From Lihuaxuella thermophila (GTDB taxonomy: Bacteria > Bacillota > Bacilli > Thermoactinomycetales > Thermoactinomycetaceae), in contig NZ_FOCQ01000021.1 in NCBI RefSeq assembly GCF_900110165.1, forward strand, positions 1-54,732: 54,732 bases of DNA, written 5' to 3'. A program made the translations under genes and the position numbers. Of this stretch, positions 49,091 to 54,732 are shown piece by piece; within the stretch, counting starts at the first letter, position 1; every line of letters starts with the position of its first letter. The notes under the pieces are model-generated. The model saw only the letters and a list, made by a program, of their open reading frames with translations. It did not search any database and was not told the DNA's origin.

Positions 49091-49797
49091 GGTCGCTCCC
49101 ACGTTTCCCCGGTCTCCCATGTGATCAAAAAGCGATAGCCTTCCCCTCTTACGCTTTCGATTGCATGTTCAATTCCCAGTTCCTGCAGCTTCTTGCGCAG
49201 ACGGGTGATATTAACGTTGAGCGTGTTCTCATCCACAAAGGTGTTGTCGTCCCAAAGCTTCTCAAGCAACATGTTCCGACTGACAACCCGGGGAAATCGC
49301 TTGAGCAAAATTTCAAGCGCCGCCGCTTCTTTCCTCGTCAATGGAACTCTTTTGTTTCCCCATTTCATTTCAAATCTTTCCGGATACAATTTCAGTCCTG
49401 ACAGCTCGATGATCCTTTCATTCATCGCAAATTCGCCATACGCTCTTCGCAGGTGACTGCGGATTTTGGCCATCACTACCTCTTGGTGGAATGGCTTTGT
49501 GATGAAATCGTCCGCCCCGTTGTCGAGCGCCATCACCTGATCCATTTTCTCCGAGCGGGCGGAAATGAACAATATCGGACATTTGGAAACGAGACGAATT
49601 TGCCTGCACCAATAGTACCCGTCGAATTTAGGCAAATTGATATCCAGAAGTACCAGATGAGGTTGAATGTTGTGAAAAATATCCATGATATGGACGAAAT
49701 CTTCGGCAACAACGGGGTGAAATTCATATTTTTCTATATACGATTTGAGCAGCGCCGAAAGGTTAAGGTCATCTTCGATGATCAAGATGCGATACAT
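49087..49797 (-). CDS. BceR-like OmpR-family response regulator
   Basis: A 236-residue regulator from ATG 49797 (MYRILIIEDDLNLSALL), with GGAG upstream. The receiver has IEDD and the phospho-acceptor aspartate in LVLLDINLPKFDGYYW (about 48-63), with LFISARSEKMD and FITKPF later. The winged-helix output domain (about 140-230) ends with NITRLRKKLQELGIEHAIES. It should bind the CCTTACATTCGTGTAAGG site upstream of the ABC genes and activate them when the kinase senses transporter flux. Confidence 0.92.
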   Translation of the reverse strand: MYRILIIEDDLNLSALLKSYIEKYEFHPVVAEDFVHIMDIFHNIQPHLVLLDINLPKFDGYYWCRQIRLVSKCPILFISARSEKMDQVMALDNGADDFITKPFHQEVVMAKIRSHLRRAYGEFAMNERIIELSGLKLYPERFEMKWGNKRVPLTRKEAAALEILLKRFPRVVSRNMLLEKLWDDNTFVDENTLNVNITRLRKKLQELGIEHAIESVRGEGYRFLITWETGETWERP

Positions 49798-49867
49798 GCT
49801 TTTCACACTCCATTTTTCATTCATATATTAATATATAAAAGCTGAATGTCTATGATCCTGCAGCCAA

Positions 49868-49905
49868 ACAAAAAAAAATCCATGTGCAATTCTGCAAACA
49901 TGGAT
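49868..49905 (-). terminator. Terminator-like hairpin on the minus strand
   Basis: ATCCATG and CATGGAT pair around a 14-base loop, followed on the minus strand by nine T. No minus-strand gene lies directly upstream. It would shield the Bce-type operon from read-through. Confidence 0.55.
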
Positions 49906-50060
49906 GAATGGGGTGAATTCGACCTTTTCGCAGGAGGTCCTTGTTATTCAGGACTTGTTCGACCCTGTCCGGATTCGCTGTATCATCGGCACGAAACACA
50001 CCCATTATACAAGGCGATCCGCCAGACCCCTAAGAAAACTGAAAGTGAAAAAGGAGGCGT

Positions 50061-50111
50061 ATGATGGCACACCCGTTCATCAACTTACAAGGCGACCCGC
50101 CGGATGACTAG
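50061..50111 (+). CDS. Micro-ORF of 16 codons with strong ribosome site
   Basis: AAAAAGGAGG lies five bases before ATGATG. The product begins MMAHPFINLQ and ends GDPPDD, an acidic C-terminus with a proline pair like that of the peptide gene at 3646. A 13-base-stem terminator starts 11 bases after the stop. An open frame of unknown merit (49846-50064) ends on the same ATGA. It could be a signalling or leader peptide, or debris. Only the translation signals and terminator support it. Confidence 0.35.
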   Translation: MMAHPFINLQGDPPDD

Positions 50112-50122
50112 ACCTCCGCTGT

Positions 50123-50183
50123 AAAGACTCTGACACTTTTCTCTACATAATGTCAGAGTCTTTTTTGAATTTAACCGTGAAGT
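50123..50183 (+). terminator. Terminator block, copy 1 of a repeat
   Basis: AAAGACTCTGACA and TGTCAGAGTCTTT form a perfect 13-base stem followed by six T, then GAATTTAACCGTGAAGTTTT. Stem and trailing sequence recur after glpQ (52327-52382). The trailing part alone recurs at 53494. Confidence 0.8.
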
Positions 50184-50610
50184 TTTAGTCTATGATAACA
50201 GATTGTTTCCGTCATTTTTTTAATGCTGACTAAGTACACCGAATGAAAGTAAACTCTCTGCTATCATTGTGGTGCGTTCATCGATTTTTTAAATTACTTG
50301 TATGGAATGTGTATGGAATGATTTAATAGAATCAGGAACCACTTTCTGCCAGGTATTATCGTCTCTACACTTTACTGGGTTATCCATACGTGTTTTGTTA
50401 CTTTGGAGAAACGGAGGAATCAGATCAGGCCAAGCAGAAGGAAAAATGGAACGAAAGATTGGGAGAATCTTAATGGCGGTAAAAGGAGCATCCGATCAAG
50501 GGGTGGGAGAATGATTCGCCCATTTAAATGGAAGGATATCTATTACATCATCCATTCACATTATGAGATTTATCACAACGAATATGGTTACGACCTATCT
50601 TTCAGAGATT
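50184..50610. other. Region with a headless coding remnant
   Basis: A plus-strand frame from about 50330 to 50474 without a start codon reads like a protein C-terminus (YYRLYTLLGYPYVFCYFGET, then KQKEKWNERLGES). It has no ribosome site and is probably gene debris. Nothing else is recognised. Confidence 0.3.
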
Positions 50611-50871
50611 TTATTCTCCGCCACCATTACCGCCTCCTCCATCACTACAACCACTGTCTCCACTGTCTCCGCCATATGAACTTCCGCCATCGCCAGACAC
50701 AAATTCTGTTCCACCATTCTCTGTAAGCTCTAAAACAACAAAAGCAACGACAACAATAAACACTATAAACCCATAAGCACCGGAAATATCTATGCTTGTA
50801 TGCTGATCTATGACTCCTAAGAGGACAAAAGAACCGGCAATGAAAAAGAATATAAGTCGATACCAATTCAA
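50611..50871 (-). CDS. Small membrane protein with Gly/Ser/Asp-rich tail
   Basis: About 86 residues from TTG 50871, five to six bases after AGGGGA; the open frame reaches 50910 without a ribosome site. Two hydrophobic segments (LIFFFIAGSFVLLGVI at about 5-20; GFIVFIVVVAFVVLEL at about 33-48) are joined by a short polar loop. A 30-residue tail of almost only Gly, Ser, Asp and one Cys (GGDSGDSGCSDGGGGNGGGE) follows. Similar tails occur on small Bacillota membrane proteins of unknown role. The lone cysteine in the tail might be a metal- or thiol-interaction site; this is speculation. Confidence 0.55.
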   Translation of the reverse strand: MNWYRLIFFFIAGSFVLLGVIDQHTSIDISGAYGFIVFIVVVAFVVLELTENGGTEFVSGDGGSSYGGDSGDSGCSDGGGGNGGGE

Positions 50872-51170
50872 AGATATCCCCTGCCTTTTTATTTCAATTC
50901 TATTGAGCAATTTTAATACTCAAACATAGATCTTCTCGGTAAATGTCTCACAATAGCAAAAATCGTTGCCTATGCTTACTTAACTTTGTCCAATGGAGAG
51001 CAACCGCTCCCTCCGCGTTGGAGTTCTTGATCAAGGTAGATTTACAGCTTCCGTGCTAAGTGGAATAACCAAGCCAATTACTAAATGAAAACGTGAAGTT
51101 AAATGCTCCTTAATAGTACTGAATTACACTAACCATGTATGATTATTTTTTCAACAAAGGAGATGTTCGG
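50872..51170. other. Region upstream of glpQ
   Basis: TTAAAT (51099-51104) and TTAATA (51110-51115), 11 bases apart, with TTACAC at 51124, loosely resemble PhoP half-sites, which would fit a phosphate-starvation glpQ. This is weak. Nothing else was recognised. Confidence 0.3.
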
Positions 51171-52310
51171 ATGTCCCGATGGTTAAGCGTGTTGCTGGCT
51201 TTGCTGGTTGTGGCCGGCATGCCCGTTGCATCCTACGCCAAAGCGGTTGAAGAAGGTTACGGTCCCAAAGGGTTTGATCTGCAGGCGCACCGGGGCGGGC
51301 TTGGGCTGACAGTAGAGTCAACGATAGATGCGTTCTCTCACGCACTCGAGATCGGGGTAAGCACACTCGAGCTGGATATCCAGATCACTGAAGACCATCA
51401 GGCTGTAGTCACGCACGACCGGAAGGTTTCAGATGCCAAGTGCCGGGACACAGGTCCGGCGTTCCCCGGTGATCCCGAGTACCCGTACGTCGGTGATTAC
51501 GTCAAGAACCTCACCCTCGCCCAGATCCGCATGCTCGACTGCGGGTCACAGACATTGCCGCAATATCCGGGGCAGAGACCGAGTCCGGGTGCCCGAATGC
51601 CGTTATTAAGCGAGGTGTTCGACCTGGTCAAGCGCCATCGCGCAGACAAGGTGTGGCTGAACATCGAGACCAAAGTGGAAGCGGGAGCACCTGAAGAGAC
51701 CGCTCCCCGTGAAGAGTTCGTCCAAATTGTTGCCCGGGAGATTCGCAAGGCCGGAATGCTCGACCGGGTGTCGATTCAAAGTTTCGACTGGGGCGCCTTG
51801 ATGCGCATGCGCGAGATTGAGCCGCGCCTGCCGATCGTGGCCCTCACGAACGGACCGCAGTTTCTCCAGCCGGGTCAGCCGGGAGCCTCTCCGTGGCTGG
51901 GCGGCATCGACATCGACGACTTTCATGGAGACCCTGTAGCGGCGGCCCATTCATTCGGCGCAGATGCCATCTCCCCCGTTCACGGTTTCCCGCAAAACGG
52001 CAAAGTCACCGACGGGAACTATACGCCCTACGTGACCAAGCGCATGGTCCAAGACGCCCACAAGTACGGGATGAAGATCATTCCGTGGACAGTGAATGAC
52101 GCGCCCACCATGCACAAACTCATCGACGACGGGGTTGACGGAATCATCACGGACTACCCCGACCGGCTGCGTGAGGTGATGAAGGAGCGTGGTTTCAAAC
52201 TGCCCAAGCGTTACCCTGCTCCCAAAAAGCCGGATGGCCAAACTGCCGCAGAAAACATGGCTTTCTCCATCCCGGAAACACCTTTGAGGAATATTCGGGT
52301 TACTTCTTAA
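51171..52310 (+). CDS. Secreted glycerophosphodiester phosphodiesterase
   Basis: A 379-residue enzyme from ATG 51171, eight bases after AAAGGAG. A Sec signal (WLSVLLALLVVAGMPVASYA, about 4-23) directs export. The GDPD TIM barrel has catalytic LQAHRGGLGLTVESTIDAF (about 38-56), TLELDIQIT (about 66-74), VVTHDRKV (about 80-87), WLNIETKVEAG, and the closing VNDAPTMHKLIDDGVDGIIT (about 305-324). It hydrolyses glycerophosphodiesters outside the cell, releasing glycerol-3-phosphate. Its G+C content and GC-ending codons are higher than those of its neighbours and its sequence style is actinobacterial, so transfer is possible. Flanked by repeated terminator blocks; a partial decayed copy lies at 53.3 kb. 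Confidence 0.88.
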   Translation: MSRWLSVLLALLVVAGMPVASYAKAVEEGYGPKGFDLQAHRGGLGLTVESTIDAFSHALEIGVSTLELDIQITEDHQAVVTHDRKVSDAKCRDTGPAFPGDPEYPYVGDYVKNLTLAQIRMLDCGSQTLPQYPGQRPSPGARMPLLSEVFDLVKRHRADKVWLNIETKVEAGAPEETAPREEFVQIVAREIRKAGMLDRVSIQSFDWGALMRMREIEPRLPIVALTNGPQFLQPGQPGASPWLGGIDIDDFHGDPVAAAHSFGADAISPVHGFPQNGKVTDGNYTPYVTKRMVQDAHKYGMKIIPWTVNDAPTMHKLIDDGVDGIITDYPDRLREVMKERGFKLPKRYPAPKKPDGQTAAENMAFSIPETPLRNIRVTS

Positions 52311-52326
52311 ATACCTCCGCTTTTTT

Positions 52327-52382
52327 AGACTCTGACATTTTCCGCCTAATGTCAGAGTCTTTCTGAATTTTACCGGGAAGTT
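52327..52382 (+). terminator. Terminator of glpQ-like gene, copy 2 of the repeat
   Basis: AGACTCTGACATT and AATGTCAGAGTCT form a 13-base stem, followed by TTCTGAATTTTACCGGGAAG. It closely matches the block at 50123-50183. Confidence 0.8.
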
Positions 52383-52413
52383 TCGTCTGGACAATCAGGT
52401 GGATCAAAAAATG

Positions 52414-52445
52414 AAAAAATCCTGCAAGAATTACTCTCTCGCAGG
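52414..52445 (-). terminator. Terminator of the Sel1-repeat gene
   Basis: On the minus strand CCTGC and GCAGG pair around a 15-base loop and are followed by ATTTTTTC. A longer, better version of the same hairpin lies at 53553-53584. Confidence 0.6.
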
Positions 52446-52476
52446 GTAAAAAGCCGATAATCCCTTTGCATTTTTC

Positions 52477-53103
52477 TCATTTCTTTACTGATTTTTTCAG
52501 GCCGTTGACCAAGTAATTGCCCCACTCTCTCATAGCAATTACTTCCCCCTCTTCGGCCGCTTTTTTGAGCCATTTTTCTCCTTCTTCAATGTTTTGTTTC
52601 AGCCCTTGCCCCACTAACAAACGGTAACCCAGGATTCGCATGGCAATTCGTTCGCCAACCTGGGCTGCCTTTCTGATCCATTTTTCCCCTTCCTCCAAAT
52701 CTTGCGCCAATCCGTCTCCTTCCAGCAAACGATAACCTAAAATCCTCATGGCTGCAGGGTATTGTGATTCCGCCGCTTTCCTTAGCCATTTTTCCCCTTC
52801 CGCCGGATCTTTTTGCAAGCCAAGTCCGGTGAGCAAACGATAGCCCAACTCTGTCATGGACCAGGACTCACCTGCCTCCGCCCCTTTTCTCAACCACTTT
52901 TCTCCTTCTTCCGGATTTTGCGGCACCTTTTCCCCCGTCAGCAACTGGTGGGCCAATTCTGCCATCGCCCAAGTATCTCCGGCTTCGGCCGCCCTCCTTA
53001 ACCAGTTGATGCCCTCTTCAATTTTCTGCCGCTCCTTTTCCGCCTGAACTTCCTGCAAAAGAATGACATCTCCAACCGTTGTTTCTTTTTCTGATCCGCT
53101 CAC
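52477..53103 (-). CDS. Sel1-like repeat protein
   Basis: A 208-residue protein from GTG 53103, seven bases after GGGAGGG; TTG 53124 is an inferior option. After a charged 30-residue start come five consecutive 36-residue Sel1-like repeats. Examples are EGINWLRRAAEAGDTWAMAE, EGEKWLRKGAEAGESWSMTE and EGEKWIRKAAQVGERIAMRI, each ending in a variant of LGYRLLTGxGLxxDxE. They form a helical solenoid for protein-protein contacts. No signal peptide is seen, so it is cytoplasmic. Repeats 2 to 5 are alike at the DNA level, suggesting recent internal duplication. The partner is unknown. Confidence 0.88.
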   Translation of the reverse strand: MSGSEKETTVGDVILLQEVQAEKERQKIEEGINWLRRAAEAGDTWAMAELAHQLLTGEKVPQNPEEGEKWLRKGAEAGESWSMTELGYRLLTGLGLQKDPAEGEKWLRKAAESQYPAAMRILGYRLLEGDGLAQDLEEGEKWIRKAAQVGERIAMRILGYRLLVGQGLKQNIEEGEKWLKKAAEEGEVIAMREWGNYLVNGLKKSVKK

Positions 53104-53296
53104 TCTGGATCCCTCCCCAGTCAAAAGCTTTGCCAGTTCCCTTGACGCTATAGCATAAAGATAGCCATCGATTTTATGAAATTAAAAGTCATTTTTGATC
53201 ATAAATCATTGCATCCTCTTTGAAAAGACAGAATCAATGAATCACATCCCAAAAGCTCGATCTCAGAAAAAATAAAAGCCAACTTAAGATCTTTGG
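53104..53296. other. Intergenic region upstream of the Sel1-repeat gene
   Basis: AT-rich, presumably with the promoter of the Sel1-repeat gene. No clear element was chosen. Confidence 0.3.
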
Positions 53297-53488
53297 AAGC
53301 CGAGTGCCGGGAGACAGGTCCGGCGTTCCCCGGTGACCCCGGGTACCCGTCCATTGGCGACACCGTCAAGAACCTAACCTCTCCCGGCTCAGCATGCCTG
53401 GATGCGGGTCACACCCTTTGCCGCAGTATCCGGGGCAGAAACCGGGTCCCGGCGCTCGAATGCCGTTATTAAACGAGGTATTCGAGTC
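53297..53488 (+). pseudogene. Internal fragment of the glycerophosphodiesterase gene
   Basis: About 190 bases copy 51430-51630 of the glpQ-like gene (for example CCGGCGTTCCCCGG, GTCAAGAACCT, TATCCGGGGCAG, CGAATGCCGTTATTAA), with many substitutions and small gaps and no open frame. At 53488 the copy jumps directly to the sequence that follows the glpQ terminator (GAATTTGCCGGGAAGTTTCG). The 3' half of the gene is therefore missing and the flank duplicated with it. Confidence 0.85.
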
Positions 53489-53552
53489 CTTTTGAATTTG
53501 CCGGGAAGTTTCGCTATGGAAAAGGTGGGATCATTCGGTTGATAAAGAAATG

Positions 53553-53584
53553 AAAAAAACCTGCAAGAACCACCCTCTTGCAGG
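53553..53584 (-). terminator. Terminator of the DUF1232 gene
   Basis: On the minus strand CCTGCAAGA pairs with TCTTGCAGG around a seven-base loop, followed by seven T. It is related to the terminator at 52414-52445 and belongs to the same duplicated segment. Confidence 0.8.
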
Positions 53585-53593
53585 TGTATAAAT

Positions 53594-53872
53594 TTAGTCC
53601 TTTAACTCCTTATACTGATCCTTTAGTGACTTTGGTGCAAATTTTACCATCAGCTGGAGGATGAGCGAAGTGACGACTATATCATCTGTAAATCCGAAAA
53701 TCGCTAAGAAGTCGGGTACAAAATCCATCGGGAGCAGGATATAGACCAGTCCAACTACAACCGGCAACAGCTTTTTTCCGATCGTAACCTCGTTTGAGAA
53801 GAAGTAAGCCTTCAGGAAGGGCAGAAGCTTCCAAAACTTAAACACAAATTTGAGGCGCTTGAAAAACTTCAT
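53594..53872 (-). CDS. DUF1232 (YkvA-like) membrane protein
   Basis: A 92-residue protein from ATG 53872, five bases after GGAGGTGA; the ATG at 53896 is upstream of that site. The core KLLPVVVGLVYILLPMDFVP and DFLAIFGFTDDIVVTSLIL (about 33-71) is the full DUF1232 signature, with the PxDFxPD motif between two hydrophobic helices. A basic amphipathic N-terminus (KFFKRLKFVFKFWK) precedes it. Function of the family is unknown. Single gene. Confidence 0.87.
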   Translation of the reverse strand: MKFFKRLKFVFKFWKLLPFLKAYFFSNEVTIGKKLLPVVVGLVYILLPMDFVPDFLAIFGFTDDIVVTSLILQLMVKFAPKSLKDQYKELKD

Positions 53873-53969
53873 CAATTTCACCTCCATGCCGGGCACCTTT
53901 GCCTAGCGGAAAAAGCCAACCCGTCAATCGTAATATTACCGAAACGACTGGCCATCTACAGGGTCCGAT

Positions 53970-54552
53970 TTATCCTGTTTTACGTTTGTAAACTTGAATG
54001 GATGCAATGGTAAAAGCCATGAGAATACCTGACCACCATAAAACGGCAACGAGAGCACCGTTTTCGGCAGACGCGTTCATCAGCAAGGAACGGACGGTTT
54101 CAATCATGGGGGTCATAGGCTGGTGTTCAGCAAATGAACGGACGATTCCCGGGCATGGATTCGGTTGGCACGAATGCTGAACTCACAAAGAGCAGAAACA
54201 ACAATGGATAGGCAAAAGCTCCCGCAGTTTCAACACTATTGGCCAACAGGCCGAAGAATACCGATATCCATGTGATCGCGAGCGTAAACAGCAACAGAAT
54301 CCCGATCACAATGATCCAATCGATGATGCCCGCATCCGGACGGAATCCCATGAATAATGCAACAATGACGACCAGCCCGCTTGATAAAGCATTGAACACG
54401 ACGGATGCGATGACGTGTCCCGTCAATATCGATGATCTCGCGATGGGCATCGAGTGAAACCGGTCGATCATACCACTTGTCATATCGTTGTTTACACGAA
54501 CAGCGGTGTAGACTGCGCCACTGGCGATACACATGAGAAGAATACCAGGCAC
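53970..54552 (-). pseudogene. ABC-2 type permease gene, broken by frameshift and IS insertion
   Basis: The minus-strand frame gives part of a DrrB-like ABC-2 permease: GAVYTAVRVNNDMTSGMIDR, FHSMPIARSSILTGHVIAS, several membrane helices, and SSAFVPTESMPG. One extra G in the GGG near 54151-54153 then shifts the frame to a quick stop. In the next frame the normal ending continues (IVRSFAEHQPMTPMIETVRS to IQVYKRKTG, stop at 53970). The 5' part of the gene is cut at about 54552 by an IS200/IS605-family end. Such permeases pair with an ATPase for drug export, which would lie beyond the window. Confidence 0.8.
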
Positions 54553-54732
54553 CTTGACCACTCCCCATGCCTAAAGGCAGGGGATTCTTGGGTAATCTCC
54601 CGCAACCGGGAGAAATAGACCAAGCTCAAACCGTGGGCCCCACGGCGATGAATCTTAAACCTTCTTGCAGAATGTTTTTGGCGGCATTGATGTCCCGATC
54701 GTGATGAACACCACATTCCGGGCATGTCCAAT
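54553..54732 (-). mobile_element. Right end of an IS200/IS605-family element
   Basis: The 3' end of a tnpB gene is followed by a typical right end. A TCTCCC/GGGAGA hairpin comes first, then the imperfect palindrome CCCCTGCC TTTA GGCATGGGG (54564-54588), and a boundary near the TGGTCAAGG at about 54549-54557. No inverted terminal repeat or target duplication is expected for this family. The element continues past the window edge. Confidence 0.8.
54626..54732 (-). CDS. tnpB: TnpB (IS605 OrfB) C-terminus, partial
   Basis: The last 34 residues of a TnpB-type RNA-guided nuclease are seen. [20 protein letters not shown] contains the second cysteine pair of the zinc ribbon and the third RuvC aspartate in DRDINAA. 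The frame stops at 54626-54628 (TGA) and continues past the right edge of the window. TnpB proteins use an omega RNA made from the element's right end to cut DNA. Whether the rest is intact is not visible. Confidence 0.85.
   Translation of the reverse strand, partial: WTCPECGVHHDRDINAAKNILQEGLRFIAVGPTV

Noticed and set aside
49846-50064. 72-codon ORF before the micro-ORF as a receptor or leader gene
   Set aside because: No start with ribosome site, no repeat or domain, and it spans a terminator hairpin.
50403-50726. 107-codon plus-strand ORF
   Set aside because: Basic, histidine-rich composition typical of a shadow frame; it overlaps the better supported membrane protein on the minus strand.

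Overview
The window looks like chromosomal DNA of a spore-former-type Bacillota (order Bacillales). The supporting evidence is a Gram-positive PolC with internal exonuclease, a fruRKA operon, a Bce-type bacitracin/lantibiotic sensing and detoxification module, YezD, FadH and DUF5519 family proteins, and strong GGAGG ribosome binding sites. Base composition is moderate (about half G+C by eye), except for a clearly AT-richer left end and a GC-richer glpQ. The mix of ssu genes, fixABCX, sigma-54-linked fatty-acid genes and a CaiB-type CoA-transferase would fit Alicyclobacillaceae/Thermoactinomycetaceae-like lineages. That placement is inference, since no rRNA is present.

Positions 1-5250 are an AT-rich accessory region lying against the 3' end of a tRNA-Ala(GGC) gene. 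It holds a truncated alanine dehydrogenase, a five-gene minus-strand operon of small proteins with GTG starts (two of them paralogous and DUF3970-like), an RRNPP-type quorum-sensing unit (XRE helix-turn-helix ORF, TPR receptor ORF, and an overlapping 39-residue candidate pro-peptide gene that earlier gene calling by length would miss), and a 163-residue protein behind a perfect-palindrome operator. Positions 5.5-15.2 kb are core-like: a DUF5519 protein, a MarR-controlled EmrAB-type efflux operon, a thioredoxin-like protein, fruRKA, a DinB-family protein and a 3' remnant of dps.

Positions 15.3-29.1 kb hold a CoA-transferase, then an organosulfur cluster: TauE-family exporter, Fe-S-type Rrf2 regulator, YezD, ssuADCB, cysteine dioxygenase and a sulfite oxidase. 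SsuD and cysteine dioxygenase make sulfite or sulfinate, and TauE and sulfite oxidase remove sulfite. A minus-strand operon follows with an unknown gene plus fixABCX (electron-transfer flavoprotein and its quinone reductase). Next comes a CobW-family GTPase behind a promoter with a Zur-like box, then a broken GNAT gene, a nucleotidyltransferase and a hotdog thioesterase.

Positions 33.5-39.4 kb form a coherent sigma-54 unit: a PAS/AAA+/Fis enhancer-binding protein next to two acyl-CoA dehydrogenase genes and fadH. Each of the three target genes has a GG-N10-GC (-24/-12) sequence 60-75 bases before its start. A full-length polC sits alone at 39.8-44.1 kb. Positions 44.7-49.8 kb hold a BceRSAB-like module with a TNACA-N4-TGTAA operator; its permease carries a one-base frameshift.

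The right end (49.8-54.7 kb) is a patchwork: a 16-codon micro-ORF, duplicated terminator blocks flanking a glycerophosphodiesterase gene, a decayed partial copy of that gene, a Sel1-repeat protein, a DUF1232 protein, and an ABC-2 permease gene broken by a frameshift and by an IS200/IS605-family element whose tnpB runs off the window. No CRISPR array, rRNA operon or complete prophage was seen.
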